Shown: positions 52,113-60,872, counted from the stretch's first letter. The stretch: 64,000 nt of DNA from Microbacterium sp. TPD7012 (GCF_003075395.1 NZ_QDFV01000001.1:124001-188000), one strand, 5' to 3'. Notes: generated by a model from the sequence alone, not told the origin. Numbers and translations: made by a program.

Positions 52113-52969
52113 CCGCCGGCACCGTCGAGGCACGGAACGCGACGCTCAGCATCCGCGATCTCACGATCGACATCGGCCGTCCGCTCGTGCGCGGCGTCTC
52201 TCTCGAGCTGCTGCCCGGTCGCATCCACGGCCTCGCCGGCGAATCGGGATCAGGCAAGACCCTGACCTCGCTCGCCGTGCTCGGGCTCCTGCCGCGACAG
52301 GCACGCACCGGCGGGTCGATCACCCTGGCGGGGGAGGAGCTGGTCGGCCTCGGCCGCCGTGCACTCAACCGCGTGCGAGGCAAGCGCATCGCGATGGTGT
52401 TCCAGGACCCTTCCGCATCGCTGCATCCGCAGCTGCCGGTCGGTCGGCAGCTCACCGACCACATGCGCGTGCACCTCGGGCTCAAGGGCGCGGCGGCGCG
52501 AGCGCGAGCGATCGAGCTGCTCGAGACCGTGCAGGTGCCGAATCCGACCGAGGCACTGGGGCGCTACCCGCACCAGTTCTCCGGCGGACAGCGTCAGCGC
52601 ATCGCGATCGCCTGCGCCCTGGCATGCGACCCCGAGGTGCTGCTGGCCGACGAGCCCACCACCGCCCTCGACGTCACCGTGCAGGCCGGGATCCTGCAGC
52701 TGCTGCGCGACCTCGCGATCGAGCGGAACCTCGCGGTGCTGCTCGTCACGCACGACCTCGGCGTCATGAGCGCGATCGCCGATGAGGTCGCGGTGATGAA
52801 GGACGGCCGGGTCGTCGAGCTCGCCGACGGGGAGACGCTGTTCCGCGACCCCCAGCACGAGTACACGCGCACGCTGCTCGCGGCGCTCCCCGGATCGAAG
52901 ATCGCGGATGCCGAGCTCGTCGAGCGAGCGGATGCCGAGATCACGGGTGAAGGGGATGCAGATGAGTGA
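52109..52969 (+). CDS. Peptide ABC transporter ATPase (DppD type)
   Basis: The 286-residue protein is an ABC ATPase with Walker A 'GESGSGKT' near 45-52, signature 'FSGGQRQRIAIA' near 155-166, Walker B 'VLLADEPTTALD' near 175-186 and the switch His in 'VTHDLGV'. It is shorter than many DppD proteins and lacks the C-terminal cysteine cluster of typical oligopeptide ATPases. The start overlaps the DppC-type permease stop. It powers import together with the next gene. Confidence 0.95.
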   Translation: MTAGTVEARNATLSIRDLTIDIGRPLVRGVSLELLPGRIHGLAGESGSGKTLTSLAVLGLLPRQARTGGSITLAGEELVGLGRRALNRVRGKRIAMVFQDPSASLHPQLPVGRQLTDHMRVHLGLKGAAARARAIELLETVQVPNPTEALGRYPHQFSGGQRQRIAIACALACDPEVLLADEPTTALDVTVQAGILQLLRDLAIERNLAVLLVTHDLGVMSAIADEVAVMKDGRVVELADGETLFRDPQHEYTRTLLAALPGSKIADAELVERADAEITGEGDADE

Positions 52970-53801
52970 GGTCGCCGTCCTCGACGCGCAGGACGTGGTC
53001 GTGCGCTACCCGGGCAACCCGCCCGTGATCGCGGTGAACGGGGTGTCGCTCCAGGTCGCGCCCGGCGAGACCGTGGCGCTCGTCGGCGAGTCCGGCAGCG
53101 GCAAGTCGAGCCTCGCGCGTGCCGTCGTCGGCATCGAGAAGACCGCGGCGGGAACCGTGCTCTTCCGCGACGCCCCCGTGTCGCCGCTCGGCATCCGCCG
53201 TCGGTCGACCGCGCTGACCGGCATCCAGATGGTGTTCCAGGACCCGTCGACCTCGCTGAACCCGCGTCGCCGCGTCGGCGACCAGATCGCCGACGGCATC
53301 GCGACCGCTCGCGCGCGCGGCGCCGAGGGGTCGACCGTGGCCGAGTGGCTGGAGCGGGTCGGTCTCCCCGCCGACGTCGCCTCGCGGTTCCCGCATCAGT
53401 TCTCCGGCGGGCAGAAGCAGCGCATCGCGATCGCCCGTGCGCTCGCGGCGCGTCCGTCGCTGCTCGTCGCCGACGAGCCGATCTCGGCGCTCGACGCCTC
53501 GACGCAGACCAGCGTGGCCGGCCTCATGCGGGACCTCGTGGCAGAGGCCGGAGCGGGGATGCTCTTCATCTCGCACGACCTCGCCGTGGTGCGACGCATC
53601 GCCGACCGCACCTTCGTGATGTTCGCCGGCCGCGTGCTGGAGTCGGGTCCGACCGATCAGGTGTGGTCGGCGCCGCAGCATCCGTACACCCGCGCGCTGC
53701 TCGCCGCGATCCCGGAGCCCGACGGCGCCGGACGCATCCCGGCAGCACCGTCGGTGGGCGACCGCACGGTCTGGGCCGAGGTCCCGCCCGTCCTGAACTG
53801 A
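52962..53801 (+). CDS. Peptide ABC transporter ATPase (DppF type)
   Basis: The protein of about 279 residues has Walker A 'GESGSGKS' near 43-50, signature 'FSGGQKQRIAIA' near 147-158, Walker B 'LLVADEPISALD' and the His loop 'ISHDLAVV'. I chose ATG 52962, which overlaps the previous stop by 8 bp with AAGGGG 6 nt before; ATG 52956 is also in frame. It completes a standard five-gene Dpp/Opp-type transporter (A, B, C, D, F). Confidence 0.94.
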   Translation: MSEVAVLDAQDVVVRYPGNPPVIAVNGVSLQVAPGETVALVGESGSGKSSLARAVVGIEKTAAGTVLFRDAPVSPLGIRRRSTALTGIQMVFQDPSTSLNPRRRVGDQIADGIATARARGAEGSTVAEWLERVGLPADVASRFPHQFSGGQKQRIAIARALAARPSLLVADEPISALDASTQTSVAGLMRDLVAEAGAGMLFISHDLAVVRRIADRTFVMFAGRVLESGPTDQVWSAPQHPYTRALLAAIPEPDGAGRIPAAPSVGDRTVWAEVPPVLN

Positions 53802-53822
53802 GCGGGAACCGGCGGCCGGGGC

Positions 53823-54503
53823 TCACGGATCGCTGGGCGCCAGCTCCGTCGTCACACCAGAATCGAGTACCCGGTCGCGGCCGTCCGCGTACACGAGGTT
53901 GGCTTCGACATCGGGCGGGAGCACGGCCTGAACTGCTCGACTGGCTTCCAGTCGTGCGGGTTCACCTGCAGGCATGTCCTGTTGTGTGAGCACGTCGAAG
54001 CTGCACTCGGCGTCGCCGGGTGAGGCCGCCGGCGCTCGGACGGTGAAGACATAAGCCTCGTCACCGTAGAGTTCGACCACGAGGCTCTCGACCTGCTGGG
54101 AAATCGTCGTGCATTCCGCTCGAGCGACGCTCTCCCGAGTGTCCAACAGGATGAAGTCCTGGTCCGCCGCGTAGACGACCGTGACTTCCACGCCGCTGCT
54201 GAAGGTCTCCTCGAGAAGCGCCTGCAGCGTGCTTCGCAGATCGACTCGCGTCTGATCGTCGACCGCGAGGTCTTGACCGGTGAGCACGTCGAAACTGCAC
54301 CAGACCTCGGCCTCGCCGGCCCACATTCTGTCGATCTGAGGCGCGTCGCCGTAGGCGGCGTCTACAGCTTCTTCGACCTCTTGCGAGAAGCTCTCGCACT
54401 CCGAACCCATCGCGTACTCGCCCCATTGGATGCAGCCAGAGGTACCCAACGCTGCCAGCAGAATGACCACCACTAGAGGAGCGCGATGTCGTCGCATGCT
54501 CAT
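53823..54503 (-). CDS. Lipoprotein of unknown function with internal duplication
   Basis: The 226-residue protein has a lipoprotein signal ('VVVILLAALGTSGCIQW', lipobox TSGC). The mature part holds two related units of about 90 residues. Unit 1 has 'CESFSQEVEEAVDAAYGD', 'CSFDVLTGQDL' and 'VEVTVVYAADQD'. Unit 2 has 'CTTISQQVESLVVELYGD', 'CSFDVLTQQDM' and 'VEANLVYADGRD'. Two cysteines per unit (C-x-n-CSFDVLT) suggest a disulfide-stabilised fold outside the membrane. No known family is recognised. It converges on the Dpp operon and is divergent from the sigma factor gene. Confidence 0.78.
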   Translation of the reverse strand: MSMRRHRAPLVVVILLAALGTSGCIQWGEYAMGSECESFSQEVEEAVDAAYGDAPQIDRMWAGEAEVWCSFDVLTGQDLAVDDQTRVDLRSTLQALLEETFSSGVEVTVVYAADQDFILLDTRESVARAECTTISQQVESLVVELYGDEAYVFTVRAPAASPGDAECSFDVLTQQDMPAGEPARLEASRAVQAVLPPDVEANLVYADGRDRVLDSGVTTELAPSDP

Positions 54504-54599
54504 AACCTAGCCGCGCCTTCCTGTCGCGCCGCCTCGCCTCGACGGAGGCCTATGCTGACGGCGCGTGAACCTGATCGCGCGGGCCGAGGAATATCTGAC

Positions 54600-55193
54600 G
54601 TGACTACTGATAGCGAGATCGTTCGACGATCGAGACACGAGGCGGCCGCGTTCGGCGAGCTGTTCGAGAGGCACGCCCGCGCCGTGGCGGGCTTCGCTTC
54701 TCGACGGGTCGGACCGGATGTCGCGGAAGACGTGCTCAGCGAGACGTTCCTCGTGGCGTTCCGCCGGCGCGCGAGCTTCGATCTCCGCGTCGATTCCGCG
54801 CGCCCGTGGCTGCTCGGCATCGCGACCCGGGTCATCCACCGACACCGCGCGAGCGAGGCCAAGCAGCTGCGGAGCCTGATCGCGCAGCAACCCGAGCGAG
54901 CGCTCCCCGACGACTCCGACGGTCTGTCGGACCGTCTCGACGCGAGTGCGGCGCTCCGGGAGCTGGCTCCTCGGGTCGCGGCACTGGCGAAGAAGGACCG
55001 CGACACCCTCTTCCTCTTCGCCTGGGGGGATCTGAGCTATGAGGAGACGGCGCAGGCTCTCGGCGTTCCGGTGGGAACCGTGAAGTCGCGCCTCAATCGC
55101 GTCCGTCGGCTGCTCGCGCCGGCGCGCGCGGCCGACCGGACATCAATCAACGCACTGCACTCATCGGAGGTCGAATATGGACATCTTGGATAG
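54600..55193 (+). CDS. ECF-type RNA polymerase sigma factor
   Basis: The protein of about 197 residues has sigma region 2 ('AFGELFERHARAVAGFASRRVGPDVAEDVLSETFLVAFRRR') and region 4 ('LAKKDRDTLFLFAWGDLSYEETAQALGVPVGTVKSRLNRVRRLL'). It directs transcription of a stress or envelope regulon. I chose GTG 54600 ('MTTDSEIVRRSRHE'), with GAGGA 10 nt upstream; an ATG at 54552 is in frame. The stop overlaps by 17 bp the next gene, which probably encodes its regulatory partner. Confidence 0.9.
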   Translation: MTTDSEIVRRSRHEAAAFGELFERHARAVAGFASRRVGPDVAEDVLSETFLVAFRRRASFDLRVDSARPWLLGIATRVIHRHRASEAKQLRSLIAQQPERALPDDSDGLSDRLDASAALRELAPRVAALAKKDRDTLFLFAWGDLSYEETAQALGVPVGTVKSRLNRVRRLLAPARAADRTSINALHSSEVEYGHLG

Positions 55194-56301
55194 CGTTCGC
55201 GAACTCGGAGTGGAAGACCCCTCCGCCGGCATCGTCGGTGCGCGGAACTCGCTTCATCGGGCGATGGCCGGCGAGGGGCGCCGGCGACGTCGCCGTGGTC
55301 TCGGAATCGCATTCGGCACAGCAGGTGGCGTCCTCGGCGTCTCCGCGGTGGCAGCGGTCGTTGCGGGCACGTTCACCGTCGGCGCTGTCGTCGCGCCTCC
55401 GGCGTCGGCAGCGGAGACGATCGTCCTGAGTGCTGCCGCACAGCTCCGGGCGTCCGAGATACCGGCCGGCAAGTACCTGAAGACGACCGAGACGTTCGAG
55501 CAGGTCATGGGCTTCCACGGGCCGATGGAGGCGGAACCCTTCTCCTATGTGCTGCAGGACGCGACCGGCGTTCTGACGACGAGGTGGATCACGTCGACCT
55601 TCCTCTCGTCCGACCCCGAGGTCCCGCCGATCCTGGAGATGAGCGAGTATCAGCCTGTCGGGGCGAACGGCGACGTCCAGGCCGTAGAGGACGCGTGGAA
55701 CTCCTACTACGGCTCGACCTATGGGCTCTGGGATGAGGTCATCGAAACTCCTCGCCCGTCGGCGGTGTTCCAGATGGATGGTGTCGCGCATGCCCGTCTG
55801 TGGAGCAACGATCTCTCGGAGTGGCAGGTGATCGACGACCCCGACGACTCTCGAATCGACGACTGGGGCACGTTCGCGACCGAGCCGCAGGAGTTCCTCG
55901 ACGACGTCCTGGCGGAGCTCCCCGCCGGGACCACCGAGGAGAAGGCCATCGCCGTGGTCTTCGAGAGCCTGGTCACCGGCGACATCGCCACCGCCTCGGC
56001 CGCCTACCGCGCGGTGCTCCTCGGTGTGATCGCACTCTCGGACGGCCTGCACATCGAGTCGGTGGTGGGAACCGTCACCACTGTCCGCCTCGATGACGAC
56101 CGGGCTCTGCGTCGACTCGTCTTCGACACGGAGACCGATCAGCTGCTGGAAGTGTCTCAGCATCTGACCGAGGCGTACGATGCCGGCCAGGACGTGCCGG
56201 TAGGCACGAGTCCGCTCGTCGAGGACGGAGCGCCGACGACCATCCGACGCTTCACGCACGAGATCGTCGACGCGCCCCCCGCGATCAACAGCGAGGGCTG
56301 A
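55177..56301 (+). CDS. CU044_5270-type membrane protein, likely sigma-factor partner
   Basis: The 374-residue protein has an N-terminal cytoplasmic segment with a basic run ('GEGRRRRRRG'), one transmembrane helix ('VLGVSAVAAVVAGTFTVGAVV', about 53-73) and a large outside domain. It fits the CU044_5270 family found next to ECF sigma factors in actinobacteria and may act as an anti-sigma-like or sensor protein. No ZAS zinc motif is visible in the short N-terminus, so the mode of sigma control is open. Translational overlap with the sigma gene supports cofunction. Confidence 0.8.
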   Translation: MDILDSVRELGVEDPSAGIVGARNSLHRAMAGEGRRRRRRGLGIAFGTAGGVLGVSAVAAVVAGTFTVGAVVAPPASAAETIVLSAAAQLRASEIPAGKYLKTTETFEQVMGFHGPMEAEPFSYVLQDATGVLTTRWITSTFLSSDPEVPPILEMSEYQPVGANGDVQAVEDAWNSYYGSTYGLWDEVIETPRPSAVFQMDGVAHARLWSNDLSEWQVIDDPDDSRIDDWGTFATEPQEFLDDVLAELPAGTTEEKAIAVVFESLVTGDIATASAAYRAVLLGVIALSDGLHIESVVGTVTTVRLDDDRALRRLVFDTETDQLLEVSQHLTEAYDAGQDVPVGTSPLVEDGAPTTIRRFTHEIVDAPPAINSEG

Positions 56302-56335
56302 CGGCTGCTCTGCACCGTCGCGTGCCCAGAAACAC

Positions 56336-56365
56336 GGCGGGCCGAGGCATCAGCCTCGGCCCGCC
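56336..56365. terminator. Bidirectional terminator between convergent genes
   Basis: A perfect 13-bp stem (56336-56348 with 56353-56365) around a 4-nt loop, 34 bp after the plus-strand stop and 16 bp after the minus-strand stop. TGTTC follows on the plus strand and GTGTTT on the minus strand. Confidence 0.8.
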
Positions 56366-56381
56366 TGTTCTCAGCTCCGGA

Positions 56382-57086
56382 TCAGACCGGTGCGACGATG
56401 TCCTGCTTCACGTCCCACTCGGTGATCTCCATCGTGACCTCGACCGACTGGCCCTCGAGCGAGGCGGTGCTGGTCGACGCGAGGTTGATGTAGTCGGCGG
56501 TGACCTCGTACACGACCTGAACCTCGGTGCCCTGCTGCTCGACGGTGCCGCTGAGGAGGAAGACCTTCTGGCCGAGGCGTTCGCCGGTGCCGGTGACCGT
56601 GAAGTCACCCGTGATCGCTGCTGCGGCCGCGGCGGGGTCCAGGGCGGAGACGTCGGCGGCGGCGGCGCTGAGCGCGGCGATGATCGGGTCGCTCGACGCG
56701 GTGTCGGCGGCCTGCCATGCTCCATCGCCGGACTTCACCCAGACGTCGTCGCCGATCGCGATGACGGATCCGACGGGCGAGATCGACTCGAGGGCCTTCT
56801 CGGACGGGTTGAACTTCGCCTGGGTCTCCATGCCCATCACGGTGCTCGTCGCCGCGTATCCGGCGGTGTCCGACATGGCGTCGGCGATGCAGGTGCCGAG
56901 GGCCGTTCCGTCGACCGTCGCGCCATCCGACAGCTCGGGGCAATCCGAGGTCGGGGCTTCGGCTTCCTGCGAAGCTCCGGCGCTGGGCTTCGCGTCGGCG
57001 GGCTTGTCGGAGCCCCCGGCCGCGCAGCCGGTGAGCAGGACCGAGGCGGCGAGAATCACGCCGACCCCGAATTTGTTGACGCGCAT
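56382..57086 (-). CDS. LppX/LprAFG-like lipoprotein
   Basis: The 234-residue protein has a lipoprotein signal ('GVGVILAASVLLTGCAAGG', lipobox LTGC) and a disordered linker rich in A, K, P and S. A beta domain follows with 'MGMETQAKFNPSEKALESISPVGSVIAIGDDVWVKSGDGAW' and late 'VYEVTADYINLASTSTA'. The pattern fits LppX/LprG-like lipid-binding lipoproteins of actinobacteria, though similarity is loose. AGGGGGGA lies before the ATG at 57086. It converges with the CU044_5270-type gene across a terminator. The ligand is unknown. Confidence 0.75.
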   Translation of the reverse strand: MRVNKFGVGVILAASVLLTGCAAGGSDKPADAKPSAGASQEAEAPTSDCPELSDGATVDGTALGTCIADAMSDTAGYAATSTVMGMETQAKFNPSEKALESISPVGSVIAIGDDVWVKSGDGAWQAADTASSDPIIAALSAAAADVSALDPAAAAAAITGDFTVTGTGERLGQKVFLLSGTVEQQGTEVQVVYEVTADYINLASTSTASLEGQSVEVTMEITEWDVKQDIVAPV

Positions 57087-57231
57087 GGCGTCCCCCCTTC
57101 GGTCGTATGCCCCGATGACGGTCATCGAGGCACGGCTTCCAGCATGCCAAATGTTTCGCATCTCCTCGGACACCGAGGCCGGGTACCGCTCCCCATGGCG
57201 GTCGACGGATGCGCCAAGAGCAGGGCGTCGA

Positions 57232-57250
57232 TAAGCTTAGCCAACCCTTA
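57232..57250 (+). promoter_or_regulatory. Candidate DtxR/IdeR iron box
   Basis: TAAGCTTAGCCAACCCTTA agrees with the actinobacterial iron-box consensus (TTAGGTTAGSCTAACCTAA) at 14 of 19 positions by eye, ending 20 bp before the start of the ferric-siderophore binding protein gene. Iron repression would fit the gene function. Confidence 0.55.
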
Positions 57251-57270
57251 CTTCGACGAACAGGTTCGCC

Positions 57271-58314
57271 ATGTCCTTCACACGCACGAGGGCGCTCACC
57301 GCCTTCCTCGCCGTCGCCGTCGCCGCGGCGGCCCTCACCGCCTGCGCGCCCGCCGCTGAGAACGGCGGCGGTACGGCACCCGCAGCCGACGACGGGGCCT
57401 TCCCCGTCACGGTCGAGCACGCCTACGGCGAGACCGAGATCTCCGCGCAGCCCCAGCGAGTGGTCACGGTCGGCTACACCGAGCAGGACACGCTCTGGGC
57501 GCTGGGCATCGAGCCCGTCGGCGTCACCGAGTGGTATGGCGGATACGACTTCGCCTCGTGGCCGTGGGCGGACGAGGCCCGCGGCGACTCCGAGCCCGAG
57601 GTGCTCGGCACCAGCGACGGACTGGACTTCGAGGCGATCGCGCTGCTCGACCCCGACCTCATCATCGGCACCAACGCCGGCATGACGGAAGAGGACTTCG
57701 ACCGCCTGTCCGACATCGCGCCGACGATCGCGCACTCGGGCGACTACTCGATGTACTTCGAGCCGTGGGACGTGCAGACGCTGCAGATCGGCAAGGCCGT
57801 CGGCCGCTCGGAGGACGCGCAGAGGCTCGTCGACGACATCGACGCGCAGTTCGCCGAAGCCGCCGAGGCGCACCCCGAGTTCGCCGGCGCCTCGGTCGTG
57901 TTCCTGCAGAACGCGATCTACGACGGCGCGGCGATCGCCTACCAGGACGGTCTCAGCACCGACTTCCTCACCGACCTCGGCTTCTCGATCCCGTCGGAGA
58001 TCGACGCCTACGCGCCGGAGGACGAGTCCGGTGGCCAGGCGTACATCCCGGTCGAGAACCTCGACGTGCTGAACGCGGCCGACGTGCTCATCTGGGGCAC
58101 TGAGTCCGACGACGACATCACCGCCCTCGAGGGCGAGGCCTTCGTGACGGCGGTCGAGGCGATGAAGAGGGGCTCTGTGGTCTACACCGACGGCGTGACG
58201 GCCGGTGCGATCTACTTCACCTCGCCGCTGAGCCTTCCGTACGTGATCGACGCCCTCGTGCCGGCTCTCGCAGACGCCATCGCGGGGAACGGTCCCGCGC
58301 GCACCGCGGAGTGA
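57271..58314 (+). CDS. Ferric-siderophore ABC transporter binding lipoprotein
   Basis: The 347-residue protein has a lipoprotein signal ('FLAVAVAAAALTACAPAA', lipobox LTAC) and a two-lobed periplasmic-binding domain of the FecB/FepB type. Marks are 'AEISAQPQRVVTVGYTEQDTLWALGIEPVGV'-like layout, 'LIIGTNAGMTEEDFDRLSDIAPTIA' and a conserved Glu/Asp-rich C-terminus. It captures an iron-siderophore (or possibly heme-like) ligand outside the cell. A candidate iron box lies 20 bp upstream. The stop overlaps the first permease start as ATGA-type. Confidence 0.92.
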   Translation: MSFTRTRALTAFLAVAVAAAALTACAPAAENGGGTAPAADDGAFPVTVEHAYGETEISAQPQRVVTVGYTEQDTLWALGIEPVGVTEWYGGYDFASWPWADEARGDSEPEVLGTSDGLDFEAIALLDPDLIIGTNAGMTEEDFDRLSDIAPTIAHSGDYSMYFEPWDVQTLQIGKAVGRSEDAQRLVDDIDAQFAEAAEAHPEFAGASVVFLQNAIYDGAAIAYQDGLSTDFLTDLGFSIPSEIDAYAPEDESGGQAYIPVENLDVLNAADVLIWGTESDDDITALEGEAFVTAVEAMKRGSVVYTDGVTAGAIYFTSPLSLPYVIDALVPALADAIAGNGPARTAE

Positions 58315-59342
58315 CCTCTCCCGCACGCACACGACGCGATCCGTCCCGGTCATCCGCCGGGCGGATCGCGCTCGTCGTCGTGCTCGCCACCGCCGCGCTC
58401 ATCGTGACGGCAGGCATCGGCCTCACCGTCGGCACCAAGCTCGTCGGCATCGACACCGTGATCGATGCGAACGTGCGCTTCGACGGCAGCGACCTGCAGC
58501 TCGTGGTGCGGGAGTCCCGCATCCCGCGCACGGTGTTCGGCATCCTCGTCGGTCTCGCCCTCGGCGCCGCGGGCGCCGTGATGCAGGGGCTCACCCGAAA
58601 CGCGCTCGCCGACCCCGGCATCCTCGGGGTCAATGCGGGTGCCTCGGTCGCGGTCGCCGTCGCGGTCGCGGCGCTCGGGATCGACGACTTCCCGGCACTC
58701 ATGGCCGCCGCGCTCGCCGGAGCGCTCGTCGCCACCATCGGCGTCGTCCTGCTGGGAGCGGCGGGCGGCGGCAGCCCGGTCACGCTCGTGCTGGCGGGCG
58801 TCGCCCTCGCGGCGGTGCTCGGCGGCGTGACCACGGCCCTCGTGCTGCTCAACCCGACCGCGTTCCTGCAGATGCGCAGCTGGGAGTCCGGCGCCCTCGC
58901 CGGTCGCGACCTGTCGATCCTGACGGTCGCCGGCCCGACGATCGCCGTGGGACTCGTGCTCGCCCTCGCGATCACGAGGAGCCTCGACGTGCTCGCCCTG
59001 GGCGACGACACGGCCGCTGCCCTCGGAGTCAGGATCGGACCGCTGCGGACCGGCGCGGTGGCCTCGGTCACGCTCCTCGCCGGAACCGCGACCGCCGTCG
59101 CCGGACCCGTCGCGTTCCTCGGGCTCGCCGCACCCCACATCGCCCGAGGCGTCGTCGGCTCCTCCCAGAAGGCGATCGTGCCTCTCGCCGCCGTGATCGG
59201 CGCGATCGTCGTGGTGCTCGGCGATGTGGTCGGGCGCGTCGTCATCGCGCCGCAGGAGGTACCGGTCGGCATCGTCATGGCCTTCGTCGCCGCGCCGTTC
59301 CTGATCTGGATCGGCCGCCGGAAGAACCCGGTGCAGCTGTGA
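58311..59342 (+). CDS. FecCD-family iron transport permease 1
   Basis: The 343-residue protein has about ten transmembrane helices. FecCD signatures include 'RESRIPRTVFGILVGLALGAAGAVMQGLTRNALADPGILGVNAGASVAV' (helices 2-3 with the conserved DPGILG loop) and 'GLAAPHIARGVVGS' near 265-278. It forms half of the membrane channel for ferric siderophore uptake. Start GTG at 58311 overlaps the binding protein stop; its own stop overlaps the second permease start. Confidence 0.94.
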   Translation: MTSPARTRRDPSRSSAGRIALVVVLATAALIVTAGIGLTVGTKLVGIDTVIDANVRFDGSDLQLVVRESRIPRTVFGILVGLALGAAGAVMQGLTRNALADPGILGVNAGASVAVAVAVAALGIDDFPALMAAALAGALVATIGVVLLGAAGGGSPVTLVLAGVALAAVLGGVTTALVLLNPTAFLQMRSWESGALAGRDLSILTVAGPTIAVGLVLALAITRSLDVLALGDDTAAALGVRIGPLRTGAVASVTLLAGTATAVAGPVAFLGLAAPHIARGVVGSSQKAIVPLAAVIGAIVVVLGDVVGRVVIAPQEVPVGIVMAFVAAPFLIWIGRRKNPVQL

Positions 59343-60367
59343 ACGCCTCGTCGCGGCCCGGCATCCGTCGCCTCCGTCGTCCGCTCGATCGACGCGCGCG
59401 CTGGGCGTTGGGCCTCCTCGGCGTCGCCGTGCTGGCCTCGTTCCTCGCGAGCCTGTCGATCGGCGACCGCGTGATCTCTCCGATCCGTGTCATCGAGGCC
59501 CTGTTCGAGACGCAGGGGGGCGTGCGCATGGTCGTCGTCGACTGGCGGCTGCCCCGCGCGCTCGCCGCACTGTTCTTCGGCGCGGCCCTGGCGTTGTCGG
59601 GCACCGTGTTCCAGACCATCACCCGCAACCCGCTCGGCAGTCCCGACGTGATCGGGCTCACCACCGGCGCCTACACCGGCGCCCTCATCGTCATGACCAC
59701 CGGCGGCTCGTCGGGTGTCGCCGTGTCGATCGCCGCGATCCTCGGCGGCTTCGCGACCGCGGCACTGGTCGCCGCGCTCGTCGCCGGCAGAGGCGCCCTC
59801 GGCTATCGCATCGTCATCGTCGGCATCGGGGTGAGCGCCGTGCTTGGGGCCGTGAACGCCTGGATGCTGCTGCGCGCCAGACTCGAGGTCGCCGTCTCCG
59901 CCGCCATCTGGGGTGCGGGATCGCTCAACGGCGTCGGGTGGGCGCAGGCGATCGCTCCGATCATCATCGTGTCAGCGCTGATCGTCGTCCTCGTGCTGTC
60001 GCGCCGCGGGCTCTGGCTCATCGAGCTGGGCGACGACATCGGCACGAGCCTCGGCGGACGGATCGCCCTCACGAAGGCGGGACTCGTCGCCATCGCGGTC
60101 GCTCTGTGCGCCGTCGTCACGGCCGCGATCGGCCCCATCGCCTTCGTCGCCCTCGCCGCGCCCCACCTGGCGAGGCTCATCGTGAAGAACGGCCCACTCC
60201 ATCTCGTCGCCACGGCACTGATGGGAGCGGTACTGCTGTCGCTGGCCGACATCATCGGGCAGAACGCCTTCCCGGGGCGCGCGCTGCCCGTCGGCGTGGT
60301 GACTCTCGTGCTCGGCGGCGTCTACCTCATCTTCCTCGTCGTGCGCACGGCCCGGCGGCGCTTCTGA
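59339..60367 (+). CDS. FecCD-family iron transport permease 2
   Basis: The 342-residue protein is the second FecCD permease, with 'WRLPRALAALFFGAALALSGTVFQTITRNPLGSPDVIGLTTGAYTGAL' as the conserved loop and 'ALAAPHLARLIVKNGPLHLV' late. GTG 59339 overlaps permease 1 by 4 bp. No ATP-binding subunit follows; the next gene is rpsF. The transporter must borrow an ATPase encoded elsewhere, or the gene has been lost. Confidence 0.94.
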   Translation: MNASSRPGIRRLRRPLDRRARWALGLLGVAVLASFLASLSIGDRVISPIRVIEALFETQGGVRMVVVDWRLPRALAALFFGAALALSGTVFQTITRNPLGSPDVIGLTTGAYTGALIVMTTGGSSGVAVSIAAILGGFATAALVAALVAGRGALGYRIVIVGIGVSAVLGAVNAWMLLRARLEVAVSAAIWGAGSLNGVGWAQAIAPIIIVSALIVVLVLSRRGLWLIELGDDIGTSLGGRIALTKAGLVAIAVALCAVVTAAIGPIAFVALAAPHLARLIVKNGPLHLVATALMGAVLLSLADIIGQNAFPGRALPVGVVTLVLGGVYLIFLVVRTARRRF

Positions 60368-60374
60368 GCACGCG

Positions 60375-60472
60375 TTCGCGACGGGCGCGCGCTTCCGCTA
60401 GACTGACGAGGTTGTCTGCCTTCTGGCGGACACGTTCACACACCCTCCTGCTTCCGCGAGATACGCGGAAGC
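60375..60472 (+). promoter_or_regulatory. rpsF promoter and structured leader
   Basis: A TAGACT -10 box (60399-60404) with a TTCGCG -35-like box (60375-60380, 18-bp spacing) precedes two hairpins in the leader. These are TGTCTGCC/GGCGGACA (60413-60432, 8-bp stem with one wobble) and GCTTCCGCG/CGCGGAAGC (60450-60472, 9-bp stem). Such leaders can take part in S6:S18 autoregulation of the rpsF operon; I did not verify the known S6:S18 motif here. Confidence 0.5.
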
Positions 60473-60498
60473 CGTTCTAGTCCGAAGGAGGTGGGTAA

Positions 60499-60867
60499 GT
60501 GACGCACCAGTACGAACTCATGGTCATTCTGACCCCCGAGATCGACGAGCGCCAGGTCGCACCTACGCTCGACAAGTTCCTGAAGGTCATCACCAACGAT
60601 GGTGGCTCGATCGACAAGGTCGACATCTGGGGTAAGCGCCGTCTGGCCTACGAGATCCAGAAGAAGAACGAGGGCATCTACGCCGTCGTCAACTTCACCG
60701 CTACCAGCGAGGCCACGCAGGAGCTCGACCGTCAGCTGAAGCTGAACGAGCAGATCATGCGCACCAAGGTCCTCCGTTCGGAAGAGGCTCAGGCGATGGT
60801 CGCATTCGAGGCCAAGCGCACCGAAGAGAAGGCTGCCCGCAAGGCCGCCAAGGCTGCGAAGGCCTAA
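60499..60867 (+). CDS. rpsF: 30S ribosomal protein S6
   Basis: The 122-residue protein is S6: '[27 protein letters not shown]' at the start, '[22 protein letters not shown]' in the middle, then a charged C-terminal tail rich in E, A and K. It binds S18 and helps assemble the 30S platform. Start GTG 60499 has the strong site GAAGGAGGTG 6 nt upstream. First gene of the rpsF-ssb-rpsR-rplI operon, the standard bacterial order. Confidence 0.98.
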   Translation: MTHQYELMVILTPEIDERQVAPTLDKFLKVITNDGGSIDKVDIWGKRRLAYEIQKKNEGIYAVVNFTATSEATQELDRQLKLNEQIMRTKVLRSEEAQAMVAFEAKRTEEKAARKAAKAAKA

Positions 60868-60872
60868 GCGCC

